Of a DNA stretch of 64,000 bases, positions 26,450-33,725 are shown in pieces (the first letter of the stretch is position 1; each line of letters opens with the position of its first letter). Source of the DNA: Kitasatospora sp. NBC_00315 (GTDB taxonomy: Bacteria > Actinomycetota > Actinomycetes > Streptomycetales > Streptomycetaceae). The notes under the pieces are model-generated. The model searched no databases, was not told the DNA's origin, and worked only from the letters and a program-made list of their open reading frames with translations. A program made the translations under genes and the position numbers. The stretch spans positions 2,046,001-2,110,000 of the forward strand of contig NZ_CP108025.1 of the NCBI RefSeq assembly GCF_041435095.1. Reading direction: 5' to 3'.

Positions 26450-27529
26450 TCAGCCGGCGCCCTCGACCGGCTTCAGCGTGAGGACGGAATCACCCTCGCT
26501 GTGCGGGCGATGACCGAAAACGTTCCGCTCGCTGATCAGGAAGCCCAGATGCACGCGGCTGCGGGCGCCGAGACGCTCCATGACCTCCGCGATGTGCCGT
26601 TGGCAGGTCCGCAGCGAGATGCCCATCCGGCGGGCGATCACCTTGTCCTCCAGCCCCTGGGCGAGCATCCGGATGACGGCCATCTTGATGTCCGTCGAGA
26701 TCGCCACCACCTGGTCCCGGTCGTAGCGGCTGGGGAAGGGCAGCGCCATCGTCCAGGCCCGTTCGAAGGTGGCGGCGGCGAACCCCACCAGGTTGGGCTC
26801 CTGGACGATGAGGGCCCCGAGCGGATCGTCGCGCAGCGGGAGGATCGCGGTGTGCTGATCGAAGACGATCATCCGCATGAACCCGTCGCCCAGCGTCCTG
26901 ATCTCCGCCCCGAGCGGCACGACGTGTTCGGCGTACATGATGGTGGCCGGGCTGAACTGGGCCGTGTGCTGGTAGAGCGTGCGCATGCCGACGCCGCGCT
27001 CCAGGAGTGCCTCGGCCTTGGCCAGCGACTCCTGCAGGACCTCCTCGTCCCGGGCACCGCCGGGCTGGGAGGTCATCACCTCCCGCTGGCAGTCGGCGGC
27101 CAGCTCGGTGATCACCCGCCGTACCTCGGCGAGGTCCGTGACGACCCGGACCGCCTCGACCCGCAGGTACTGGGCACTGCCCCGTTCGTAGATGTCCTGA
27201 AGCGGCGCCAGGTCGGCCCGGGTCGCCTCCATCTCGCGCTGCAGTCGCGAGATCTCCTGCTCGATCGAGGCCACCAGGCCCTGGTACACCAGGTGCGGTG
27301 AGACCGGGACGAGTTGCCCCGGCTCGGCCACGGAGTCGCGGAGCAACTGGAGGGCGAGCAGCCGCTCGACCGCGGGCTCGCCGGGCGCCTCGGGTTCGAG
27401 GCGCCCGAGCACCGCGCGCAGGGCGTCCGGAGTGATCGAACCGGCCTCGACGGCGTGGGCGTAGGCGAGGGCCTCCGCGCGGGTCAGGCGCGGCGTGCCG
27501 GCGCCCGGCGTGGACGACGTGGTCTCCAA
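26450..27529 (-). CDS. LuxR-type transcriptional regulator
   Basis: About 359 residues. An N-terminal alpha-helical/coiled region (VYQGLVASIEQEISRLQREME) leads into a middle domain of about 200 residues resembling the sensor-like part of large actinomycete LuxR regulators. A C-terminal LuxR helix-turn-helix follows: GLEDKVIARRMGISLRTCQRHIAEVMERLGARSRVHLG. I chose the TTG at 27529 because GGAGGGGGAGAG lies 7 bp upstream; the GTG at 27553 is in frame but lacks a site. As the only LuxR-type gene next to the NRPS operon it is a candidate pathway-specific regulator. The ligand, if any, is unknown. The 322-bp gap upstream, to the end of the XRE gene, holds a tandem repeat (27800-27871) and an AT-richer stretch at 27697-27750 where its promoter probably lies. 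Confidence 0.8.
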   Translation of the reverse strand: METTSSTPGAGTPRLTRAEALAYAHAVEAGSITPDALRAVLGRLEPEAPGEPAVERLLALQLLRDSVAEPGQLVPVSPHLVYQGLVASIEQEISRLQREMEATRADLAPLQDIYERGSAQYLRVEAVRVVTDLAEVRRVITELAADCQREVMTSQPGGARDEEVLQESLAKAEALLERGVGMRTLYQHTAQFSPATIMYAEHVVPLGAEIRTLGDGFMRMIVFDQHTAILPLRDDPLGALIVQEPNLVGFAAATFERAWTMALPFPSRYDRDQVVAISTDIKMAVIRMLAQGLEDKVIARRMGISLRTCQRHIAEVMERLGARSRVHLGFLISERNVFGHRPHSEGDSVLTLKPVEGAG

Positions 27530-27799
27530 AGGTGATCTCTCCCCCTCCGTCACGGTGCATGGCGGCTCGACCGCTCCCGTTCCGGCGCCGGCCGCGCCGG
27601 GTCGGCACGGGCTCGGGGCGGCACGGGGAGGGCGACATACGGGGCTGCCCGGTGCGCAGGCGTACGACTGGTCGAGCCGTGGACAAGTCGTCAAGGGTCC
27701 CACATTTTGCTGACAATCACTCCACATAAGTCGAATGCTGTTCGAGTGTCCTGAGCATTCCGGCCACCGCCGCCCCGGGCGGGGAGAACCCGTCCGCCG

Positions 27800-27871
27800 G
27801 GCCTCGGAGCGGCCCGTCCGCCGGGTGTCAGAACGGCCCGTCCGCCGGGTGTCAGAGCGGCCCGTCCGCCG
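27800..27871. repeat. Three 24-bp tandem repeats carrying stop codons
   Basis: Three copies of a 24-bp unit ending in GCGGCCCGTCCGCCG or ACGGCCCGTCCGCCG. The last unit contains the end and TGA of the XRE-type gene (27852-27854), and the preceding copy repeats the same codons and TGA. The array therefore duplicates the gene's final codons in the same frame. Confidence 0.8.
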
Positions 27872-29357
27872 GACGGTGGCTGAGAGCCAGCCGCAACAGC
27901 GGCGGTACGGTGAACCGGTCCTCCTCCTCGTACCCGCAGTGCCGGACCAGCCCGCGCACCATCAGCTGGTGGACCGCCCGGCTCAGCCCGGCCAGGGTGC
28001 CGCCGACCAGGACGTGCGCGTCCTCGAGGGTCCAGGGGCCCGGCAGTCCGGCCAGGCAGCGCAGCAGGAGTGCGGGCTCCGGCTCCAGAGCGTCGAAGGT
28101 CCGCCGCAGGGAGGCCCGCAGCGAGGGGCCCGACACCGAGGAGGGCGCGCTCAGCCCGAGCGGATCGGCCCGCAGGTGGTCCAGCAGCTGCTGGGGCGAG
28201 TACATCAGGCACCATTCGGCCGCGTAGGTGATCGCCCGGGGGATCCCCTCCAGCAGGCGGCACAGTTCGAGGACCGCTTCCAGCCGCGGGCCGTCCAGTG
28301 CGAATCCCGGGCGGACCCGCCGCATGTGGGTGGCGAACAGCCGGACGGCGGCGGGGGCCCCGGCGTCCGTGGTCCCACCGCCGAGGGCCTCGGCTCCCGG
28401 AACTTCGGCGTCCGGGGATTCGGCGTCCGGGGACGGGGCGGACGCGGACGCGATGGCGCCCGGGGCTCCGGTGGCGGCCGCAGCGGGCGCGGGCCCGGGT
28501 ACCGGCAGCGGGGCCAGCGCGAGCACCTGCTCGCCCTGGACGGCGATCGGCTCCAGGCCGGTGGTGACCACGCGCAGCCCGGGGCAGCGCTGGAGCAGCT
28601 CGGTCAGCCGATCGCCGGGCACCTGGCCACGGATCAGCCCGTCGAGCACCAGCACGCTGTTGCCCACGCCGAGCAGCGGGAGGACCTCGGCCCATGCCCC
28701 GGCGGCGTGCTCCGCGCGGCCGGTCAGGATCCTGACCACCTGCCGCAGCAGCGGTGGCGGCTCCGGGACCTCCCAGCCGATGCCGGAGGGTTCGGCCGGC
28801 GACAGGTGCCGGGCGTCCAGCCAGAGCACGGGCCAGCCGAGTTCGTCCCGCAGGACACAGGAGGCTTCGAGCGCGAGCCGGCTGGAGCCCACTCCGCTGA
28901 CACCGACGACGGACACGATGCACTGCCGGTCGAAGCCCAACGCCCTGGTGAGCCACTGAAGTTCGTCCTCGCGCCCGATGATGGCGCCGTCCGGGGTGGC
29001 CAGCGCGAGCGGGATCGGACCGAGCGCGGGCGGCTGCTCCCGTTCGGTGGCGGCCGGCTCGTCCGGTATGGGCAGGCGCAGGGCCGCCTGCTCCATGGCC
29101 CGGCGTTGCGGCTCGGCGAGCCGCAGGGCGTCGGCCAGCAGCCGGGCGGTCTCGTGGCGGGGCCGGCGGACCCGGCCCGCCTCCAGGTCGCGGATGGAGC
29201 GCACGCTCAGCGCGGAGAGGTCGGCGAGCTGACGCTGCGTCATACCCGCCCGGTGGCGGTAGGTCCTGATCAGTTCACCGAGGCCGTCGGCCGCGGGGGG
29301 CGGCGGGTTGCTCGGGAACACGGGCTGTGGTGCGGGGTTCGGCGCGAGGTGCGTCAC
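27852..29357 (-). CDS. XRE-family regulator with degenerate ATPase-like domain
   Basis: A 501-residue protein. An N-terminal XRE/Cro helix-turn-helix (GELIRTYRHRAGMTQRQLAD, continuing LSALSVRSIRDLEAGRVRRP, residues about 27-66) is followed by an NB-ARC/STAND-like segment: IIGREDELQWLTRAL (about 125), then a P-loop position reading VVGVSGVGSSRLAL in which the invariant lysine is Ser, then VLVLDGLIRG as Walker B. A low-complexity Ala/Pro/Gly linker (about residues 290-335) and a winged-helix-like C-terminal region end it. The loss of the P-loop lysine suggests it does not hydrolyse ATP. GTG 29357 has an excellent AGGAGGGAG site. A small secreted peptide gene ends 55 bp upstream on the same strand. 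Confidence 0.8.
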   Translation of the reverse strand: MTHLAPNPAPQPVFPSNPPPPAADGLGELIRTYRHRAGMTQRQLADLSALSVRSIRDLEAGRVRRPRHETARLLADALRLAEPQRRAMEQAALRLPIPDEPAATEREQPPALGPIPLALATPDGAIIGREDELQWLTRALGFDRQCIVSVVGVSGVGSSRLALEASCVLRDELGWPVLWLDARHLSPAEPSGIGWEVPEPPPLLRQVVRILTGRAEHAAGAWAEVLPLLGVGNSVLVLDGLIRGQVPGDRLTELLQRCPGLRVVTTGLEPIAVQGEQVLALAPLPVPGPAPAAAATGAPGAIASASAPSPDAESPDAEVPGAEALGGGTTDAGAPAAVRLFATHMRRVRPGFALDGPRLEAVLELCRLLEGIPRAITYAAEWCLMYSPQQLLDHLRADPLGLSAPSSVSGPSLRASLRRTFDALEPEPALLLRCLAGLPGPWTLEDAHVLVGGTLAGLSRAVHQLMVRGLVRHCGYEEEDRFTVPPLLRLALSHRPADGPL

Positions 29358-29412
29358 TGTGCTACTCCCTCCTGGGGTCTTCGGCCTGTCCGGGACGCGT
29401 GCACCGGGGTGC

Positions 29413-29607
29413 TCAGCCCCAGCCGAGGTCGTTGCCGGTGGCGGTCGGCGAGGGGGTGGGGACGACCTGGACGGTGCCGACCGAGTCGGCGGCGGGACGG
29501 TTGGTGACCCCGTTCGCGGGTGCCGGCTGGGCGAGGGCGGCGACGGCGAGACCGGCGGCGACGAGGACAGAGGCGGCGGCGAGGCGGATGCGGGCAGCAG
29601 CAGACAT
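29413..29607 (-). CDS. Small secreted peptide upstream of the XRE regulator
   Basis: A 64-residue ORF: MSAAARIR is followed by a hydrophobic run (LAAASVLVAAGLAVAAL) and AQPAPA, a plausible signal peptide with cleavage around residues 27-31. The remaining segment of about 35 residues is Pro/Thr/Val-rich and ends GNDLGWG. ATG 29607 is preceded by AGGATGG; a further in-frame ATG lies three codons upstream. It has no Cys. It lies on the same strand and just upstream of the XRE-type regulator, so the two are probably co-transcribed. Function is unknown; a signalling-peptide role is speculation based on the arrangement. Confidence 0.6.
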   Translation of the reverse strand: MSAAARIRLAAASVLVAAGLAVAALAQPAPANGVTNRPAADSVGTVQVVPTPSPTATGNDLGWG

Positions 29608-29857
29608 CGGAACCATCCTGATTTGGTGTGGTGGTCCGGGGAACTCCCGGCACAATCAGTCTGTTTGAGCGCCGCGGGCCCGGACAGGCGTCGAAGTCCT
29701 CGCGATTACGCCATGGCACGAATGCGAGGGGGTGCCCCCGGCGGCCCCGACGGCCGGAGGCGACCGGCCCCACCGCCGCCCACCTGCGGCTTCCCGCCCC
29801 GTGTCGCACCCGCGAGGGGGTGCGCGAGCCCGACCGGCCGAAGGCCGCCAACCCCCC

Positions 29858-29909
29858 TCGCAATCGGTCGCTGTCGCAATCGGTCGGCCCTCCGTCACCG
29901 TTCGGTGAC
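29858..29909. promoter_or_regulatory. Direct repeat and palindrome upstream of secreted peptide gene
   Basis: TCGCAATCGGTCG occurs twice at a 16-bp period (29858-29870 and 29874-29886), followed by the palindrome GTCACCG-TT-CGGTGAC at 29894-29909. It lies about 250-300 bp upstream of the minus-strand peptide gene and just past the end of the weak ORF at 29923. This could be an operator. The rest of 29608-29922 is GC-rich with no gene I can support. Confidence 0.35.
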
Positions 29910-29922
29910 CGATAGCGAGGAT

Positions 29923-30393
29923 TCAGGGATCCGCCGGGGTGCCACCCTCCCGGCTTTCAGTGAGCAGTTTTGCCACCGCGCGGACCGCCGGGCTGTCGCG
30001 TCTGTGCTCGAAAACGGCGATGGCCACGATCAATGCCCGGCGACACAGAGGCGACAACTCGGCACCCAGAGGGGGGTCCGTGGGTGTCGTCGGTTCGTCC
30101 GCCTCACATCGACGGGGCTTGAGCAAGAGCCTGCGAACCGACCCGGTCTGGCCCACGGGTACAGGGGGTGCCCACGGATACAGGTGGTGCAGAGGTGAAG
30201 CCAGGGCGACCACGGATGCCCGGGCGGCAGAGTAGGCGAGAGGGACGACGGCCTGCCCGTTCTCGATCCGCAGACGCAGCGGCGCACTGGTCCCACCCAC
30301 CGACCCGTCGCGGTGACGATTCCCCAAGTCGTCGGTCTCGTCGCCCGCAAGGAAGATCTCGTCGCCGCGCGGCTTGATCAAACTGGAACACAT
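29923..30393 (-). CDS. Hypothetical protein, possibly degenerate
   Basis: A 156-codon reading frame with start MCSSLIKPRGDE and a stretch LRLRIENGQAVVPLAYSAARASVVALASPLHHLYP in two parts that looks protein-like. It ends ELSPLCRRALIVAIAVFEHRRDSPAVRAVAKLLTES. The last part weakly resembles the start of a domain found after FHA regions in some actinomycete regulators, but it stops short. There is no ribosome site before the ATG and codon bias is weaker than in neighbours. It could be a remnant or a chance ORF. The surrounding 29608-30580 has nothing better. Confidence 0.25.
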   Translation of the reverse strand: MCSSLIKPRGDEIFLAGDETDDLGNRHRDGSVGGTSAPLRLRIENGQAVVPLAYSAARASVVALASPLHHLYPWAPPVPVGQTGSVRRLLLKPRRCEADEPTTPTDPPLGAELSPLCRRALIVAIAVFEHRRDSPAVRAVAKLLTESREGGTPADP

Positions 30394-30580
30394 ATGGTCG
30401 TCGACTGCACAGGCGTCAACTTCGCGCGATGCGGCGGGTACCGCATGCCGCCCGGGCGGTCGCGGCCAATGCGTCCGGCCGGCGGATCGACGGGAGGCCC
30501 GGCAGCAGAGCGCAACGCTGGAGAACTGCCGGTTCGTCGCACTCTCGGACGTTTCCCGCACCGGGCATGTACATCACCGG

Positions 30581-30603
30581 TGATCAAGGCTGCCGCTTGA
30601 TCA
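30581..30603. promoter_or_regulatory. Palindromic operator candidate upstream of DUF262 gene
   Basis: Perfect 8-bp arms TGATCAAG (30581-30588) and CTTGATCA (30596-30603) with a 7-nt spacer. It is immediately upstream of a possible promoter (TTGACT at 30617) and about 90 bp from the DUF262 start. Placement fits a repressor site for the two-gene operon. Confidence 0.45.
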
Positions 30604-30616
30604 TTCGAAGAATCGG

Positions 30617-30646
30617 TTGACTGCGAAGTGATCCTCTTGCTGGAAT
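30617..30646 (+). promoter_or_regulatory. Possible promoter of the DUF262/CBS-HEPN operon
   Basis: TTGACT at 30617-30622 followed after 18 bp by TGGAAT at 30641-30646. The -35 match is good and the -10 is weak. It would leave a leader of about 35-40 nt before the GTG at 30690. Confidence 0.35.
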
Positions 30647-30689
30647 CGCCTCCGACACAAGTTGCTTTCGACGTGGGGAACAGACACAG

Positions 30690-32507
30690 GTGGCGCTCGA
30701 CAGTCCGAAGCTCAAGGACGTCCTCGCGGACGTTGCGTCCGGCACACTGCAACTCCCCGACTTCCAACGTGACTGGAAGTGGGACGACGATCGGATCCGC
30801 GCGATCATCGCCACGGTGACGCTCGACTACCCGCTCGGCGTGGTGATGACGCTGGAGACCGGCGGTGAGTCACCCTTCCGGGCCAGGACCCTCACCGGCG
30901 CCGGGCTGGAACAGGAGCGCGTCCCGAACCTGCTTCTTCTGGACGGGCAGCAACGGCTCACGTCCCTGTTCCAGGCATTGTCCCTGGACGTACCGGTCGA
31001 GACCGTCGACGCCCGCGGACGGGCCATCAAGCGCTGGTACTACGTCGACATCGAAAAGGCCGTTCGGGCGTCCGCCGACCGTGACGAGGCGATCGTCTCG
31101 GTGCCGGAGAACAAGGTGCTCCGGACGGACTTCGCCCGCACGGTCCTTCTCGACCTTCGCACCGTCGACGACGAGTGCAACGCCGGCCTCTTTCCGCTGC
31201 ACTTCGTGTTCGACACCCAGCGGGTCAACTCCTGGAAGAAGACGTTCGTCAAGACGAACGAGGACCTCAACTGGGACTTGTGGGGCGAGTTCGAGGAGCG
31301 GGTACTCGAGCCGATCCGTTCGTTCCAGGTCCCGATGATCCGTCTCGCCGCCTCGACGTCGATGGACGCCGTCTGCGCCGTGTTCGAGCGGGTCAACACC
31401 GGCGGGGTTCCGCTGAACGTCTTCGAGCTGCTCACCGCGACCTACGCCGGCGATCGCGCTTGGGCCGGGCACACCGGGGACTACTACCGGCTCCCCGAGG
31501 TCTGGCAGACGGTCAAGCAGGGCCTGGCCACCCGGCACCCGGTGTTCGGGCGCCTGGAGCAGGGCATCGAGGACGGTCTGAGCAGCAGCGACTTCCTGCA
31601 GGCCGTGGCCCTGGTGCGTACCTGGGAGCGCAAGCAGGACCGACCGGGCGCCGCGGTGTCCTGCAAGCGGCGTGACCTACTGGAACTGCCGCTCACCGAG
31701 TTCGACCGGCTTGCGCCGCGCCTCGCGGAGGCATTCGAGTGGGTTGGCGCCTTCCTGCAGCAGCAGTGCATCGTCCGGGCCGCCGACCTCCCCTACCGAA
31801 CGCAGCTCGTTCCGCTGGCCGCCGTGCGCGCCATCCTCGGCGAGGCGACCGACTCGCTTGCCGCAGAGGAGATGATCACCCAGTGGTACTGGTGCGGCGT
31901 GCTGGGCGAGATGTACGGAGGCTCCACAGAGACCCGCTTCACCCGCGATGTCGAGCAGCTCGTCAGGTGGAGCCGCACGGGTGGCGAGCCGCCGGAAACG
32001 GTCACGGACGCGTTCTTCTTCGCCGAGCGTCTGAACACGCTGACCACCCGCAACAGTGCCGCCTACAAGGGAATCTACGCGCTGCTGATCAAACAGGGCG
32101 CAGTGGACTGGCACTTCACGGACGCCCCGCTGAGCCCGAAGCGGTTGGGTGAGCACGCGGTCGACGTTCGGCAGATCTTCCCCAAGGGCTGGATCGACAA
32201 GCAGTACGGATCGGACTTCCCGGCGAACTCGATCGTGAACAAGACTCCGCTCTCCTTGCGCGCGGCCCAGGACATGACCGGTCCGCCCGGCTCGTACCTG
32301 TCGTCGCTGATCGCGGCGTCGGACATGCGGTTGGAGTGGTTCGACGACGTGGTCGCCACCCACCTCATCAACCCGGAAAGCCTGCACGGGAACGACTACG
32401 AACGCTTCTATCTGGACCGCACCCGGCAGCTGGTCGACCTGGTGCAGAGCGCGATGGGCAAGCGGACCGCCCTGCGCGGCGTGGTGGACGCCGAGGGCCC
32501 TCGATGA
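30690..32507 (+). CDS. DUF262 (GmrS-like) protein, candidate anti-phage effector
   Basis: A 605-residue protein. The N-terminal DUF262 fold (ParB/Srx-like nucleotide-binding) shows LQLPDFQRDWKWDDDRI (about residues 20-36), DYPLGVVMTLE and the signature LLLLDGQQRLTSLFQAL (about 88). In GmrSD-type enzymes DUF262 binds or hydrolyses nucleotides while a DUF1524 HNH partner cuts modified DNA. Here I see no H-N-H or DUF1524 motif in the C-terminal half, which ends ERFYLDRTRQLVDLVQSAMG like stand-alone DUF262 proteins. GTG 30690 follows GGGGAA at a slightly long spacing. The stop overlaps the ATG of the CBS/HEPN-like gene, so the two form an operon, 1.2 kb upstream of pglW. Confidence 0.8.
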   Translation: MALDSPKLKDVLADVASGTLQLPDFQRDWKWDDDRIRAIIATVTLDYPLGVVMTLETGGESPFRARTLTGAGLEQERVPNLLLLDGQQRLTSLFQALSLDVPVETVDARGRAIKRWYYVDIEKAVRASADRDEAIVSVPENKVLRTDFARTVLLDLRTVDDECNAGLFPLHFVFDTQRVNSWKKTFVKTNEDLNWDLWGEFEERVLEPIRSFQVPMIRLAASTSMDAVCAVFERVNTGGVPLNVFELLTATYAGDRAWAGHTGDYYRLPEVWQTVKQGLATRHPVFGRLEQGIEDGLSSSDFLQAVALVRTWERKQDRPGAAVSCKRRDLLELPLTEFDRLAPRLAEAFEWVGAFLQQQCIVRAADLPYRTQLVPLAAVRAILGEATDSLAAEEMITQWYWCGVLGEMYGGSTETRFTRDVEQLVRWSRTGGEPPETVTDAFFFAERLNTLTTRNSAAYKGIYALLIKQGAVDWHFTDAPLSPKRLGEHAVDVRQIFPKGWIDKQYGSDFPANSIVNKTPLSLRAAQDMTGPPGSYLSSLIAASDMRLEWFDDVVATHLINPESLHGNDYERFYLDRTRQLVDLVQSAMGKRTALRGVVDAEGPR

Positions 32508-33547
32508 CGAACCGCCCGACACCCGAGGAACTTCAGTCGCTGAAGGGCCGGCAGGTCACGCCCGCCGAGATCCTGGCGCTCTTCGGTCTGCGAGTGCGGG
32601 ATCGCAGCAGCGTGCACACGATTTCGCAGGCACTGTCGGACGCCGGTCTGGCCACGCTCCCCGACTTCGCGGTCTGCCGCTCGGGGGACTTGCTGGAGGT
32701 CGTGGCGATCGACGGCGCCCTGATGGCCGGACCGGTCCCCGAGGACGAGGAGGCGCAGGAGCAGGACGCCCTGCCGTCCTACGCGCTGCCGCAGCAACTC
32801 CAGATCGGTGACCTGGTGCCGTCCGGTTGCGACCTCGTGCACGTGGGTCCGGGTGATCAGTTGACCAAGGCCACCTACCTGATGCGGACCAAGACGCTGG
32901 AGCAGATCCCGGTGATCACCGGCGGGACTCTGCACGGCGTCGTGAGCTGGCGGTCGGTGGCGAAGGCGTACGAGAACGGTCTGGCGCCGACCCTCGAGAA
33001 CGCCATGCAGAAGGGCTCCCTCCCGGTGGCCGACGCGCGGCAGGAGTTCTTCAGCTGCCTCACCCTGCTCAGGGAGCACGGGTATCTCGTGGTGCGGGGC
33101 GAGGACGGCTCCTTTCCCGGGATCGTGACCACCACCGCCGTCACCGACCGGTTCGAGGGTGCGGCACGTCCGTTCTTCCAGCTGGGCGAGATCGAGTCGC
33201 TGCTCCGCCGGGTCCTGGGCACCCGCCTCAGCCAGGACGCGATCCGTGCCGTGCAGACCAACCGGAAGCCGGACCAGCGGTCCGGGCTGGTCACCGACCT
33301 GATGTTCGGCGACTACGTGCGTCTGCTGGACGGGACCCAGAACAAGCAGGCCCTCGCCACCCAGGCCGACGTGAACTGGGCCACCCTCGGCTGGACGGCG
33401 ATGGACCGGGCGCAGTTCGTGGAGCACCTGGAGCGGGTGAAGGACATCCGCAACCGGATCGCCCACTTCGACGCCGACCCCTTGCCGGATGCCCTGCTCG
33501 GCGAACTGGCGACGTTCATCAAGCTGCTCCGGGACTTCGTCGCCTGA
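32504..33547 (+). CDS. CBS-domain protein with HEPN-like C-terminus
   Basis: A 347-residue protein. An N-terminal segment of about 95 residues is followed by a CBS pair: VGPGDQLTKATYLMRTKTLE then QIPVITGGTLHGVVSWRSVA (about residues 112-150), and a second, weaker repeat REHGYLVVRGEDG then FPGIVTTTAVTDRF (about 188-212). The C-terminal helical region contains IRNRIAHFD (about 324-332), which fits the R-x4-6-H motif of HEPN ribonucleases. CBS pairs usually bind adenine nucleotides, so a nucleotide-gated RNase is a reasonable guess. The ATG overlaps the DUF262 stop (ATGA). A 12-bp palindrome, GCGAGCGCTCGC at 33584-33595, follows the gene. Confidence 0.7.
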   Translation: MTNRPTPEELQSLKGRQVTPAEILALFGLRVRDRSSVHTISQALSDAGLATLPDFAVCRSGDLLEVVAIDGALMAGPVPEDEEAQEQDALPSYALPQQLQIGDLVPSGCDLVHVGPGDQLTKATYLMRTKTLEQIPVITGGTLHGVVSWRSVAKAYENGLAPTLENAMQKGSLPVADARQEFFSCLTLLREHGYLVVRGEDGSFPGIVTTTAVTDRFEGAARPFFQLGEIESLLRRVLGTRLSQDAIRAVQTNRKPDQRSGLVTDLMFGDYVRLLDGTQNKQALATQADVNWATLGWTAMDRAQFVEHLERVKDIRNRIAHFDADPLPDALLGELATFIKLLRDFVA

Positions 33548-33653
33548 CCTCGTGGGCGGCGCTCCGGAGGGCCCGGATCACGAGCGAGCGCTCGCGTGTG
33601 CTCCGGCCGGAACCGATTTCCGCACAGCTCCTACACGCACCACCCCTAGCCGC

Positions 33654-33659
33654 TACGAT
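33654..33659 (+). promoter_or_regulatory. Possible -10 element of the pglW promoter
   Basis: TACGAT at 33654-33659 in the 178-bp gap before pglW, with only a weak -35 (CTACAC at 33631). A leader of about 60 nt would follow. The gap also holds the palindrome at 33584-33595. Confidence 0.3.
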
Positions 33660-33725
33660 CTGTGGTGGTGTTCTGCCCGCTGACCAGCGGCGGAACCGGC
33701 AGGCAACAAGAAGCGGGGATGGCGC

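Noticed and set aside
27735-29507. A 590-codon + strand frame opposite the XRE-type regulator
   Set aside because: The minus strand has a clear HTH, strong ribosome site and coding bias; the plus frame is a shadow.
29608-30580. CRISPR-like or RNA gene in the gene-poor kilobase
   Set aside because: The only repeats are two 13-bp copies and small palindromes; there is no spacer array and no tRNA or rRNA signature.
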